Positions 51,507 through 64,000 of a stretch of 64,000 nucleotides of DNA are shown piece after piece; within the stretch, counting starts at the first letter, position 1, and every line of letters begins with the position of its first letter. The DNA lies in contig NC_092675.1 of the NCBI RefSeq assembly GCF_964355755.1, positions 13,407,312 through 13,471,311 on the forward strand, written 5' to 3'. The notes beneath the pieces were generated by a model that was given only the letters and a program-made list of their open reading frames with translations, searched no databases and had not been told where the DNA came from. This stretch comes from Antedon mediterranea (Eukaryota; Echinodermata; Crinoidea; Comatulida; Antedonidae). Position numbers and translations under genes: made by a program.

Positions 51507-52690
51507 CTTAGAATCACAATATAAACCGTTTTAGACCATTTTGAGCATTTCGATAACAATTTTCACACAAAAACATCAAAGAGCACAAAATAGCTTAATA
51601 TCGTATTTAAAAATGTTTTAGACCATTTTGAGCATTTAGATAAAACTTTTTCACACAAAACACCAAAGTGCTTAGAATAGCTTCAAATCGCATTTGGAGA
51701 CGGTTTAGACCATTTTGTGATTTTGAAAAAACTTGTTAACATAAAAACACCAAAGTGCTTAGAATAGCTTCAAATCGTATTTGGAGACGTTTTAGACCAT
51801 TTTGAGATTTTCGAAAAAACTTGGTTACACAAAAACATCAAAGTGCTTAAAATCACATTATAAACCGTTTTAGACCATTTTGAACATTTCGATAACACTT
51901 TTCACACAAAAACATCAAAGAGCACAAAATAGCTTAATATCGTATTTAAAAACGTTTTAGACCATTTTGAGCATTTCGACAAAACTTTTTCACACAAAAC
52001 ACCAAAGTGCTTAGAATAGCTTCAAATCGCATTTGGAGACGTTTTAGACCAATTTGTGCATTTCGATGAAACTTGATTACACAAAAACATCAACGTGCTT
52101 AAAATCACATTATAAACCGTTTTAGACCATTTTGAGCATTTCGATAACACTTTTCACACAAAAACATCAAAGAGCACAAAATAGCTTAATATCGTATTTA
52201 AAAACGTTTTAGACCATTTTGAGCATTTAGACAAAACTTTTTCACACAAAACACCAAAGTGCTTAGAATAGCTTCAAATCGCATTTGGAGACGTTTTAGA
52301 CCATTTTGTGCATTTCGATGAAACTTGGTTACACAAAAACATCAAAGTGCTTAAAATCACATTATAAATCGTTTTAGACCATTTTGAGCATTTCGACAAA
52401 ACTTTTTCACACCAAATACCAAAGGGCTTAGAATAGCTTCAAATCGCATTTGGAGACGTTTTAGACCATTTTGTGATTTTCGAAAAAACTTTTTAACATA
52501 AAAACACCAAAGTGCTTAGAATAGCTTCAAATCACATTTGGAGACGTTTTAGACCATTTTGTGATTTTCGAAAAAACTTGTTAACATAAAAACACGAAAG
52601 TGCTTAGAATAGTTTCAAATCGCATTTGGAAACGTTTTAGACCATTTTGTGATTTTCGAAAAAAATTGTTAACATAAAAACACCAAAGTG
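51507..52690 (+). repeat. 14-monomer higher-order repeat, 1184 bp, second A lost
   Basis: It has the same reduced order as the unit at 47375, with the gacggtttag A followed directly by E. It has a private cacaccaaatacc change in B'' near 52410, which is also present near 50840. The next B' is at 52691. Confidence 0.86.
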
Positions 52691-54274
52691 CTTAGAATCA
52701 CATTATAAACCGTTTTAGACCATTTTGAGCATTTCGATAACAATTTTCACACAAAAACATCAAAGAGCACAAAATAGCTTAATATCGTATTTAAAAATGT
52801 TTTAGACCATTTTGAGCATTTAGATAAAACTTTTTCACACAAAACACCAAAGTGCTTAGAATAGCTTCAAATCGCATTTGGAGACCTTTTAGACCATTTT
52901 GTGATTTTTGAAAAAACTTGTTAACATAAAAACACCAAAGTGCTTAGAATAGCTTCAAATCACATTTGGAGACGTTTTAGACCATTTTGTGATTTTCGAA
53001 AAAACTTGTTAACATAAAAACACGAAAGTGCTTAGAATAGCTTCAAATCGCATTTGGAAACGTTTTAGACCATTTTGTGATTTTCGAAAAAACTTGTTAA
53101 CATAAAAACACGAAAGTGCTTAGAATAGCTTCAAATCGCATTTGGAAACGTTTTAGACCATTTTGTGATTTTCGAAAAAAATTGTTAACATAAAAACACC
53201 AAAGTGTTTAGAATAGCTTCAAATCGCATTTGGAGACGTTTTAGACCAATTTGTGATTTTCGAAAAAACTTATCAACATAAAAACACCAAAGGGATTAGA
53301 ATAGCTTCAAATCGCATTTGGAGACGTTTTAGACCATTTTGTGATTTTGAAAAAACTTGTTAACATAAAAACACCAAAGTGCTTAGAATAGCTTCAAATC
53401 GCATTTGGAGACGTTTTAGACCATTTTGTGATTTTCGAAAAAACTTGTTAACATAAAAACACCAAAGTGCTTAGAATAGCTTCAAATCGTATTTGGAGAC
53501 GTTTTAGACTATTTTGAGATTTTCGAAAAAACTTGGTTACACAAAAACATCAAAGTGCTTAAAATCACATTATAAACCGTTTTAGACCATTTTGAGCATT
53601 TCGATAACACTTTTCACACAAAAACATCAAAGAGCACAAAATAGCTTAATATCGTATTTAAAAACGTTTTAGACCATTTTGAGCAATTCGACAAAACTTT
53701 TTCACACAAAACACCAAAGTGCTTAGAATAGCTTCAAATCGCATTTGGAGACGTTTTAGACCAATTTGTGCATTTCGATGAAACTTGATTACACAAAAAC
53801 ATCAAAGTGCTTAAAATCACATTATAAACCGTTTTTGACCATTTTGAGCATTTCGATAACACTTTTCACACAAAAACATCAAAGAGCACAAAATAGCTTA
53901 ATATCGTATTTAAAAACGTTTTAGACCATTTTGAGCATTTAGACAAAACTTTTTCACACAAAACACCAAAGTGCTTAGAATAGCTTCAAATCGCATTTGG
54001 AGACGTTTTAGACCATTTTGTGCATTTCGATGAAACTTGGTTACACAAAAACATCAAAGTGCTTAAAATCACATTATAAATCGTTTTAGACCATTTTGAG
54101 CATTTCGACAAAACTTTTTCACACAAAATACCAAAGTGCTTAGAATAGCTTTAAATCGCATTTGGAGACGTTTTAGACCATTTTGTGATTTTCGAAAAAA
54201 CTTTTTAACATAAAAACACCAAAGTGCTTAGAATAGCTTCAAATCACATTTGGAGACGTTTTAGACCATAAGTG
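52691..54274 (+). repeat. Long higher-order repeat, 19 monomers, 1584 bp
   Basis: The order is B'-C-A(x7)-E-B-C-D-B-C-D-B''-A-truncated A. It shares its frame with the 15-monomer unit but has seven A monomers between C and E, and it ends in A plus the 48-bp truncated A. The A run shows a fixed order of variants: tttttgaaa, tcac, cgaaag, cgaaag, gtgtttag with accaattt, an aagggattag copy (agggtttag elsewhere), then ccaaag. Shorter relatives of this unit occupy parts of 1-6 kb, 10.4-12 kb, 25.3-28.5 kb and 31-39 kb. Confidence 0.87.
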
Positions 54275-54958
54275 CTTAGAATCACATTATAAACCGTTTT
54301 AGACCATTTTGAGCATTTCGATAACAATTTTCACACAAAAACATCAAAGAGCACAAAATAGCTTAATATCGTATTTAAAAATGTTTTAGACCATTTTGAG
54401 CATTTAGATAAAACTTTTTCACACAAAACACCAAAGTGCTTAGAATAGCTTCAAATCGCATTTGGAGACGTTTTAGACCATTTTGTGATTTTTGAAAAAA
54501 CTTGTTAACATAAAAACACCAAAGTGCTTAGAATAGCTTCAAATCACATTTGGAGATGTTTTAGACCATTTTGTGATTTTTGAAAAAACTTGTTAACATA
54601 AAAACACGAAAGTGCTTAGAATAGCTTCAAATCACATTTGGAGACGTTTTAGACCATTTTGTGATTTTCGAAAAAACTTGTTAACATAAAAACACGAAAG
54701 TGCTTAGAATAGCTTCAAATCGCATTTGGAAACGTTTTAGACCATTTTGTGATTTTCGAAAAAGATTGTTAACATAAAAACACCAATGTGCTTAGAATCA
54801 CATTATAAACCGTTTTAGACCATTTTGAGCATTTCGATAACAATTTTCACACAAAAACATCAAAGAGCACAAAATAGCTTAATATCGTATTTATAAATGT
54901 TTTAGACCATTTTGAGCATTTCGACAAAACTTTTTCACACAAAACACCAAAGTGCTTA

Positions 54959-57900
54959 GAATAGCTTCAAATCGCATTTGGAGACGTTTTAGACCATTTT
55001 GTGATTTTTGAAAAAACTTGTTAACATAAAAACACCAAAGTGCTTAGAATAGCTTCAAATCACATTTGGAGATGTTTTAGACCATTTTGAGCATTTCGAC
55101 AAAACTTTTTCACACAAAACACCAAAGTGCTTAGAATAGCTTCAAATCGCATTTGGAGACGTTTTAGACCATTTTGTGATTTTCGAAAAAAACTTGTTAA
55201 CATAAAAACACCAAAGTGCTTAGAATAGCTTCAAATCGCATTTGGAGACGTTTTAGACCATTTTGTGATTTTCGAAAAAAATTGTTAACATAAAAACACC
55301 AAAGTGCTTAGAATCACATTATAAACCGTTTTAGACCATTTTGAGCATTTCGATAACAATTTTCACACAAAAACATCAAAGAGCACAAAATAGCTTAATA
55401 TCGTATTTAAAAATGTTTTAGACCATTTTAAGCATTTAGACAAAACTTTTTCACACAAAACACCAAAGTGTTTAGAATAGCTTCAAATCGCATTTGGAGA
55501 CGTTTTAGACCATTTTGTGATTTTCGAAAAAACTTGGTTACACAAAAACATCAAAGTGCTTAAAATCACATTATAAACCGTTTTAGACCATTTTGAGCAT
55601 TTCGATAACAATTTTCACACAAAAACATCAAAGAGCACAAATTAGCTTAATATCGTATTTAAAAATGTTTTAGACCATTTTAAGCATTTAGACAAAACTT
55701 TTTCACACAAAACACCAAAGTGTTTAGAATAGCTTCAAATCGCATTTGGAGACGTTTTAGACCATTTTGTGATTTTCGAAAAAAACTTGGTTACACAAAA
55801 ACATCAAAGTGCTTAAAATCACATTATAAACCGTTTTAGACCATTTTGAGCATTTCTATAACACTTTTCGCACAAAAACATCAAAGAGCACAAAATAGCT
55901 TAATATCGTATTTAAAAACGTTTTAGACCATTTTGAGCATTTCGACAAAACTTTTTCACACAAAACACCAAAGTGCTTAGAATAGCTTCAAATCGCATTT
56001 GGAGACGTTTTAGACCAATTTGTGCATTTCGATGAAACTTGGTTACACAAAAACATCAAAGTGCTTAAAATCACATTATAAACCGTTTTAGACCATTTTG
56101 AGCATTTCGATAACACTTTTCACACAAAATCATCAAAGAGCACAAAATAGCTTAATATCGTATTTGAAGACGTTTTAGACCATTTTGTGATTTTCGAAAA
56201 AACTTTTTAACATAAAAACATCAAAGTGTACAGAATAGCTTCAAGTCGCATTTGGAGACGTTTTAGACCAATTTGTGATTTTCGAAAAAACTTATTAACA
56301 TAAAAATACCAAAGTGTTTAGAATAGCTTAAAATCGCATTTGGAGACGTTTTAGACGATTTTGTGATTTTCGAAAAAACTTGTTTTCACATAAAAACACC
56401 AAAGTGCTTAGAATAGCTTCAAATCGCATTTGGAGACGTTTTAGACCATTTTGTGATTTTCGAAAAAACTTGTTAACATAAAAACACTAAAGTGCTTAGA
56501 ATAGCTTCAAATCGCATTTGGAGACGTTTTAGACCGTTTTGTGCATTTCGATGAAACTTGGTAACACAAAAACATCAAAGTGCTTAAAATCACATTATAA
56601 ATCATTTTGGACCATTTTGAGCATTTCGACAAAACTTTTTCACACAAAACAACAAAGTGCTTAGAATAGCTTCAAATCGCATTTGGAGACGTTTTAGACC
56701 ATTTTGTGATTTTCGAAAAAAACTTGTTAACATAAAAACACCAAAGTGCTTAGAATAGCTTCAAATCGCATTTGGAGACGTTTTAGACCATTTTGTGATT
56801 TTCGAAAAAACTTGTTAACATAAAAACACTAAAGTGCTTAGAATAGCTTCAAATCGCATTTGGAGACGTTTTAGAACATTTTGTGATTTTCGAAAAAAAT
56901 TGTTAACATAAAAACACCAAAGTGCTTAGAATCACATTATAAACCGTTTTAGACCATTTTGAGCATTTCGATAACAATTTTCACACAAAAACATCAAAGA
57001 GCACAAAATAGCTTAATATCGTATTTAAAAATGTTTTAGACCATTTTAAGCATTTAGACAAAACTTTTTCACACAAAACACCAAAGTGTTTAGAATAGCT
57101 TCAAATCGCATTTGGAGACGTTTTAGACCATTTTGTGATTTTCGAAAAAACTTGGTTACACAAAAACATCAAAGTGCTTAAAATCACATTATAAACCGTT
57201 TTAGACCATTTTGAGCATTTCTATAACACTTTTCGCAAAAAAACATCAAAGAGCACAAAATAGCTTAATATCGTATTTAAAAACGTTTTAGACCATTTTG
57301 AGCATTTCGACAAAACTTTTTCACACAAAACACCAAAGTGCTTAGAATAGCTTCAAATCGGATTTGGAGACGTTTTAGACCAATTTGTGCATTTCGATGA
57401 AACTTGGTTACACAAAAACATCAAAGTGCTTAAAATCACATTATAAACCGTTTTAGACCATTTTGAGCATTTCGATAACACTTTTCACACAAAATCATCA
57501 AAGAGCACAAAATAGCTTAATATCGTATTTAAAAACGTTTTAGACCATTTTGAGCATTTAGACAAAACTTTTTCACACAAAACACCAAAGTGTTTAGAAT
57601 AGCTTAAAATCGCATTTGGAGACGTTTTAGACCATTTTGAGCATTTAGACAAAACTTTTTCACACAAAACACCAAAGTTCTTAGAATAGCTTCAAATCGC
57701 ATTTGAAGACGTTTTAGACCATTTTGTGATTTTCGAAAAAACTTGTTAACATAAAAACACCAAAGTGCTTAGAATAGCTTCAAATCGTATTTGGAGACGT
57801 TTTAGACCATTTTGAGATTTTCGAAAAAACTTGGTTACACAAAAACATCAAAGTGCTTAAAATCACATTATAATCCGTTTTAGACCATTTTGAGCATTTC

Positions 57901-58322
57901 GATAACACTTTTCACACAAAATCATCAAAGAGCACAAAATAGCTTAATATCGTATTTAAAAACGTTTTAGACCATTTTGAGCATTTAGACAACACTTTTT
58001 CACACAAAACACCAAAGTGTTTAGAATAGCTTAAAATCGCATTTGGAGACGTTTTAGACCATTTTGTGATTTTCGAAAAAAATTGTTAACATAAAAACAC
58101 CAAAGTGCTTAGAATAGCTTAAAATCGCATTTGGAGACGTTTTAGACCATTTTGTGCATTTCGATGAAACTTGGTTACACAAAAACATCAAAGTGCTTAA
58201 AATCACATTATAAATCGTTTTAGACCATTTTGAGCATTTCGACAAAACTTTTTCACACAAAATACCAAAGTGCTTAGAATAGCTTCAAATCGCATTTGGA
58301 GACGTTTTAGACCATTTTGTGA
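54959..58322 (+). repeat. Irregular satellite stretch with more private variants
   Basis: Monomer order departs from both higher-order units here. A 252-bp C-A/E-B trimer is repeated (ttttaagcatttagac at 55427 and 55679, and again at 57045). A larger piece with catttctataacac and ttttcgca recurs at about 1366 bp (55851 and 57216). Private changes include acacaaaatcatc (56121, 57491, 57911), gttttcacataaa near 56383, aagtcgcatttgg near 56244, and a C/A fusion reading tcgtatttgaagacg near 56157. No non-satellite sequence is present. It may be an older or less homogenised part of the array. Confidence 0.75.
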
Positions 58323-58379
58323 TTTTTGAAAAAACTTGTTAACATAAAAACACAAAAGTGCTTAGAATAGCTTCAAATC

Positions 58380-59500
58380 ACATTTGGAGACGTTTTAGAC
58401 CATTTTGTGATTTTCGAAAAAACTTGTTAACATAAAAACACGAAAGTGCTTAGAATAGCTTCAAATCGCATTTGGAAACGTTTTAGACCATTTTGTGATT
58501 TTCGAAAAAACTTGTTAACATAAAAACATGAAAGTGCTTAGAATAGCTTCAAATCGTATTTGGAGACGTTTTAGACCATTTTGTGATTTTCGAAAAAACT
58601 TGTTAACATAAAAACACCAATGTGCTTAGAAAAGCTTCAAATCGCATTTTGAGACGTTTTAGACCATTTTGTGCATTTCGATGAAACTTGGTTACACAAA
58701 AACATCAAAGTGCTTAAAATCACATTATAAACCATTTTAGACCATTTTGAGCATTTCGATAACACTTTTCACACAAAAACATCAAAGAGCACAAAATAGC
58801 TTAATATCGTATTTAAAAACGTTTTAGACCATTTTGAGCATTTCGACAAAACTTTTTCACACAAAACACCAAAGTGCTTAGAATAGCTTCAAATCGCATT
58901 TGGAGACGTTTTAGACCATTTTGTGATTTTCGAAAAAACTTGTTAACATAAAAACATCAAAGTGTACAGAATAACTTCAAATCGCATTTGGAGACCGTTT
59001 TAGGCCAATTTGTGATTTTCGAAAAAACTTGTTAACCTAAAAACACCAAAGTGTTTAGAATAGCTTCAAATCGCATTTGGAGACGTTTTAGACCATTTTG
59101 TGATTTTCGAAAAAACTTGTTAACATAAAAACACCAAAGTGCTTCAAATCGCCTTTGGAGACATTTTAGACCAATTTGTGATTTTTGAAAAAACTTGTTA
59201 ACATAAAAACACCAAAGTGCATACAATAGCTTCAAATCGTATTTGGAGACGTTTTAGACCATTTTGTGATTTTCGAAAAAACGTGTTAACATAAAAACAC
59301 CAAAGTACTTAGAATAGCTTCAAATCGCATTTGGAGACGTTTTAGACCATTTTATGCATTTCGATGAAACTTGGTTACACAAAAACATCAATGTGCTTAA
59401 AATCACATTATAATCCGTTTTAGACCATTTTGAGCATTTCGATAACACTTTTCACACAAAAACATCAAAGAGCACAAAATAGCTTAATATCGTATTTAAA
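58380..59500 (+). repeat. Copy of the tgtacag-marked cassette (offset 56,660)
   Basis: It matches 1720-2840. Private changes include agaaaagcttc near 58629, tcgcctttgg near 59149 and aaaacgtgttaac near 59280. A partial duplication of about 505 bp follows at 59621-60130. Confidence 0.88.
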
Positions 59501-60320
59501 AACGTTTTAGACCATTTTGAGCATTTAGACAAAACTTTTTCACACAAAACACCAAAGTGTTTAGAATAGCTTCAAATCGCATTTGGAGACGTTTTAGACC
59601 ATTTTGTGATTTTCGAAAAAACTTGTTAACATAAAAACACCAAAGTGCTTCAAATCGCATTTGAGACATTTTAGACCAATTTGTGATTTTTGAAAAAACT
59701 TGTTAACATAAAAACACCAAAGTGCTTACAATAGCTTCAAATCGTATTTGGAGACGTTTTAGACCATTTTGTGATTTTCGAAAAAACTTGTTAACATAAA
59801 AACACCAAAGTACTTAGAATAGCTTCAAATCGCATTTGGAGACGTTTTAGACCATTTTATGCATTTCGATGAAACTTGGTTACACAAAAACATCAAAGTG
59901 CTTAAAATCACATTATAATCCGTTTTAGACCATTTTGAGCATTTCGATAACACTTTTCACACAAAAACATCAAAGAGCACAAAATAGCTTAATATCGTAT
60001 TTAAAAACTTTTTAGACCATTTTGAGCATTTCGACAAAACTTTTTCACACAAAACACCAAAGTGCTTAGAATAGCTTCAAATCGCATTTGGAGACGTTTT
60101 AGACCATTTTGTGATTTTCGAAAAAAATTGTTAACATAAAAACATCAAAGTGTACAGAATAGCTTCAAATCGCATTTGGAGACCGTTTTAGGCCAATTTG
60201 TGATTTTCGAAAAAACTTGTTAACCTAAAAATACCAAAGTGTTTAGAATAGCTTCAAATCGCATTTGGAGACGTTTTAGACCATTTTGTGATTTTCGAAA
60301 AAACTTGTTAACATAAAAAC

Positions 60321-62216
60321 ACCAAAGTGCTTAGAATAGCTTCAAATCACATTTGGAGACGTTTTAGACCATAAGTGCTTAGAATCACATTATAAACCGT
60401 TTTAGACCATTTTGAGCATTTCGATAACAATTTTCACACAAAAACATCAAAGAGCACAAAATAGCCTAATATCGTATTTAAAAATGTTTTAGACCATTTT
60501 GAGCATTTAGATAAAACTTTTTCACACAAAACACCAAAGTGCTTAGAATAGCTTCAAATCGCATTTGGAGACGTTTTAGACCATTTTGTGATTTTTGAAA
60601 AAACTTGTTAACATAAAAACACCAAAGTGCTTAGAATAGCTTCAAATCACATTTGGAGACGTTTTAGACCATTTTGTGATTTTCGAAAAAACTTGTTAAC
60701 ATAAAAACACGAAAGTGCTTAGAATAGCTTCAAATCGCATTTGGAAACGTTTTAGACCATTTAGTGATTTTCGAAAAAACTTGTTAACATAAAAACACGA
60801 AAGTGCTTAGAATAGCTTCAAATCGCATTTGGAAACGTTTTAGACCATTTTGTGATTTTCGAAAAAAATTGTTAACATAAAAACACCAAAGTGTTTAGAA
60901 TAGCTTCAAATCGCATTTGGAGACGTTTTAGACCAATTTGTGATTTTCGAAAAAACTTATCAACATAAAAACACCAAAGGGTTTAGAATAGCTTCAAATC
61001 GCATTTGGAGACGTTTTAGACCATTTTGTGATTTTCGAAAAAACTTGTTAACATAAAAACACGAAAGTGCTTAGAATAGCTTCAAATCGCATTTGGAAAC
61101 GTTTTAGACCATTTTGTGATTTTCGAAAAAACTTGTTAACATAAAAACATGAAAGTGCTTAGAATAGCTTCAAATCGTATTTGGAGACGTTTTAGACCAT
61201 TTTGTGATTTTCGAAAAAACTTGTTAACATAAAAACACCAATGTGCTTAGAATAGCTTCAAATCGCATTTTGAGACGTTTTAGACCATTTTGTGCATTTC
61301 GATGAAACTTGGTTACACAAAAACATCAAAGTGCTTAAAATCACATTATAAACCATTTTAGACCATTTTGAGCATTTCGATAACACTTTTCACACAAAAA
61401 CATCAAAGAGCACAAAATAGCTTAATATCGTATTTAAAAACGTTTTAGACCATTTTGAGCATTTCGACAAAACTTTTTCACACAAAACACCAAAGTGCTT
61501 AGAATAGCTTCAAATCGCATTTGGAGACGTTTTAGACCATTTTGTGATTTTCGAAAAAACTTGTTAACATAAAAACATCAAAGTGTACAGAATAACTTCA
61601 AATCGCATTTGGAGACCGTTTTAGGCCAATTTGTGATTTTCGAAAAAACTTGTTAACCTAAAAATATCAAAGTGTTTAGAATAGCTTCAAATCGCATTTG
61701 GAGACGTTTTAGACCATTTTGTGATTTTCGAAAAAACTTGTTAACATAAAAACACCAAAGTGCTTCAAATCGCATTTGGAGACATTTTAGACCAATTTGT
61801 GATTTTTGAAAAAACTTGTTAACATAAAAACACCAAAGTGCTTAATATAGCTTCAAATCGTATTTGGAGACGTTTTAGACCATTTTGTGATTTTCGAAAA
61901 AACTTGTTAACATAAAAACACCAAAGTACTTAGAATAGCTTCAAATCGCATTTGGAGACGTTTTAGACCATTTTATGCATTTCGATGAAACTTGGTTACA
62001 CAAAAACATCAATGTGCTTAAAATCACATTATAATCCGTTTTAGACCATTTTGAGCATTTCGATAACACTTTTCACACAAAAACATCAAAGAGCACAAAA
62101 TAGCTTAATATCGTATTTAAAAACTTTTTAAACCATTTTGAGCATTTCGACAAAACTTTTTCACACAAAACACCAAAGTGCTTAGAATAGCTTCAAATCG
62201 CATTTGGAGACGTTTT
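60321..62216 (+). repeat. Copy of the tgtacag-marked cassette (offset 59,281)
   Basis: It matches 1040-2935, including the truncated A before B' at 60378, tttagtgatt at 60760, acatgaaag at 61147, tgtacagaataac at 61584 and aaaacttttta at 62119. It is followed by a divergent A run with further tgtacag copies near 62354. Confidence 0.9.
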
Positions 62217-64000
62217 AGACCAATTTGTGATTTTTGAAAAAACTTGTTAACATAAAATCACCAAAGTGCTTAGAATAGCTTCAAATCGCATTTGGAGACG
62301 TTTTAGACCATTTTGTGATTTTCGAAAAAAATTGTTAACATAAAAACATCAAAGTGTACAGAATAGCTTCAAATCGCATTTGGAGACCGTTTTAGGCCAA
62401 TTTGTGATTTTCGAAAAAACTTGTTAACCTAAAAATACCAAAGTGTTTAGAATAGCTTCAAATCGCATTTGGAGACGTTTTAGACCATTTTGTGATTTTC
62501 GAAAAAACTTGTTAACATAAAAACACCAAAGTGCTTAGAATAGCTTCAAATCGCATTTGGAGACATTTTAGACCAATTTGTGATTTTCTAAAAAACTTAT
62601 CAACATAAAAACACCAAAGGGTTTAGAATATCTTCAAATCGCATTTGGAGACGTTTTAGACCATTTTGTGATTTTCGAAAAAACTTGTTAACATAAAAAC
62701 ACCAAAGTGCTTAGAATAGCTTCAAATCGCATTTGGAGACGTTTTAGACCAATTTGTGATTTTCGAAAAAACTTATCAACATAAAAACACCAAAGGGTTT
62801 AGAATAGCTTCATTTGGAGACGTTTTAGACCATTTTGTGATTTTGAAAAAACTTGTTAACATAAAAACACCAAAGTGCTTAGAATAGCTTCAAATCGCAT
62901 TTGGAGACGTTTTAGACCATTTTGTGATTTTCGAAAAAACTTGTTAACATAAAAACACCAAAGTGCTTAGAATAGCTTCAAATCGTATTTGGAGACGTTT
63001 TAGACCATTTTGAGATTTTCGAAAAAACTTGGTTACACAAAAACATCAAAGTGCTTAAAATCACATTATAAACCGTTTTAGACCATTTTGAGCATTTCGA
63101 TAACACTTTTCACACAAAAACATCAAAGAGCACAAAATAGCTTAATATCGTATTTAAAAACGTTTTAGACCATTTTGAGAATTTAGACAAAACTTTTTCA
63201 CACAAAACACCAAAGTGCTTAGAATAGCTTCAAATCGCATTTGGATACGTTTTAGAACATTTTGGGTTTTTCGAAAAAAACTGTTAACATAAAAACACCA
63301 AAGTGCTTAGAATAGCTTCAAATCGCATTTGGAGACGTTTTAGAACATTTTGTGTTCTTCGAAAAAACCTGTTAACATAAAAACACCAAAGTGCTTAGAA
63401 TAGCTTCAAATCGCATTTGGAGACGTTTTAGACCATTTTGTGATTTTTGAAAAAACTTGTTAACATGAAAACACCAAAGTGCTTAGAATAGCTTCAAATC
63501 ACATTTGGAGACGTTTTAGACCATTTTGTGATTTTCGAAAAAACTTGTTAACATAAAAACACGAAAGTGGTTAGAATAGCTTCAAATCGCATTTGGAAAC
63601 GTTTTAGACCATTTTGTGATTTTCGAAAAAGATTGTTAACATAAAAACACCAAAGTGCTTAGAATCACAATATAAACCGTTTTAGACCATTTTGAGCATT
63701 TCGATAACAATTTTCACACAAAAACATCAAAGAGCACAAAATAGCTTAATATCGTATTTAAAAATGTTTTAGACCATTTTGAGCATTTGGATAAAACTTT
63801 TTCACACAAAACACCAAAGTGCTTAGAATAGCTTCAAATCGCATTTGGAGACGGTTTAGACCATTTTGTGATTTTGAAAAAACTTGTTAACATAAAAACA
63901 CCAAAGTGCTTAGAATAGCTTCAAATCGCATTTGGAGACGTTTTAGACCATTTTGTGATTTTCGAAAGAACTTGTTAACATAAAAACACCAAAGTGCTTA
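62217..64000 (+). repeat. Right-hand end of window: A runs then a B'-C-A unit
   Basis: Class A monomers with tgtacag, accaattt and caaagggtttag variants run to about 62960, including one shortened copy (gcttcatttggag near 62808). An E-B-C block and gtgttcttcg A monomers follow, then B' near 63657, C and the gacggtttag A. The last bases are inside an A monomer, so the array continues beyond the window. The stretch 63290-64000 resembles 12560-13270. Confidence 0.8.

Larger units (their letters stand above)
1..64000. repeat. Uninterrupted satellite DNA array (88/77/87-bp monomer family)
   Basis: The entire window consists of tandem monomers of 77-89 bp, all in the same orientation, with no interrupting unique sequence, mobile element or gene seen on either strand. 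The 88-bp spacing is explicit at the left end, where the same motif recurs at 6, 94 and 182. Every class carries the core gttttagaccatttt. Reading frames cannot stay open: 88 is one more than a multiple of three, so the frame shifts at each class A monomer. Both window edges lie inside the array, so its true length is unknown. Such arrays are typical of eukaryotic centromeric, pericentromeric or subtelomeric heterochromatin; which of these applies cannot be told from sequence alone. I do not recognise the family by name. Confidence 0.98.

Noticed and set aside
57485-58260. Two minus-strand open frames of 60 and 68 codons (57485-57667, 58054-58260)
   Set aside because: Both consist of the same satellite-derived words (CEKVLSKCSKWSKT) and start inside monomers. 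There is no independent support for translation.
59032-59235. Minus-strand open frame of 67 codons
   Set aside because: It is the counterpart of the frame at 13677 in another copy of the same cassette. It is conserved because the DNA was duplicated, not because of coding constraint.
1-64000. CRISPR array
   Set aside because: The direct repeats are continuous, with no unique spacers between them, and the repeat period of 77-89 bp is filled with related sequence.
1-64000. Inverted repeats or a switch in array orientation
   Set aside because: I looked for reverse-complement monomers (ggtctaaaac) on the plus strand and saw none. All monomers run in one direction.
1-64000. Transposon or retroelement insertion
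   Set aside because: No stretch departs from the satellite consensus for more than a few bases, so there is no room for an inserted element. The size differences between copies are whole monomers or short deletions.

Overview
The whole 64 kb window is satellite DNA. It is an uninterrupted head-to-tail array, all in one orientation, of short AT-rich monomers (about 32% G+C in the 88-bp type). I found no gene, RNA gene, transposon, CRISPR array or unique-sequence island. The only open reading frames are short readings through the repeats (68 codons or fewer). This points to a eukaryotic chromosome, in a centromeric, pericentromeric or subtelomeric block. I do not recognise the satellite family and cannot name the organism. 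Many CpG sites alternate with TpG or CpA, which would fit a genome with cytosine methylation.

The monomers fall into a few related classes that share a core reading gttttagaccatttt. The phase used here starts each monomer at ctta or at cacaaaat. Class A is 88 bp, B and B' are 77 bp, C is 87 bp, D is 88 bp, E is 88 bp (A-like left part, D-like right end), and B'' is 77 bp (B left part, C right part). Derived forms include a 48-bp truncated A, a 78-bp A and an 89-bp D with extra T's. Dividing window length by mean monomer length gives roughly 750 monomers.

The monomers form higher-order repeats (HORs). A 15-monomer unit of 1271-1272 bp, ordered B'-C-A-A-E-B-C-D-B-C-D-B''-A-A-A, is seen intact at 9107, 16822, 20400, 24049, 35862 and 40867. 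Shortened 14-monomer forms start at 29862, 47375 and 51507, and a strongly contracted form ends at 46004. A longer relative (19 monomers, 1584 bp, at 52691) has seven A monomers in place of two and ends in the 48-bp truncated A.

Above the HOR level the window is a patchwork of nested duplications. Examples are 1-1690 with 10703-12392, 2030-4860 with 13335-16165, 15485-20340 with 39530-44386, a roughly 6-kb tandem pair (27620-32730 and 33533-38620), and tandem pairs of 3578, 1925, 1023, 846 and 300 bp. Most junctions fall between homologous positions of related monomers, as expected for unequal crossing-over or gene conversion. The stretch 54959-58322 is less regular than the rest.

The coordinates were obtained by reading and counting by hand. 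Offsets were checked at several landmark variants per duplication, but percent identities were not computed.
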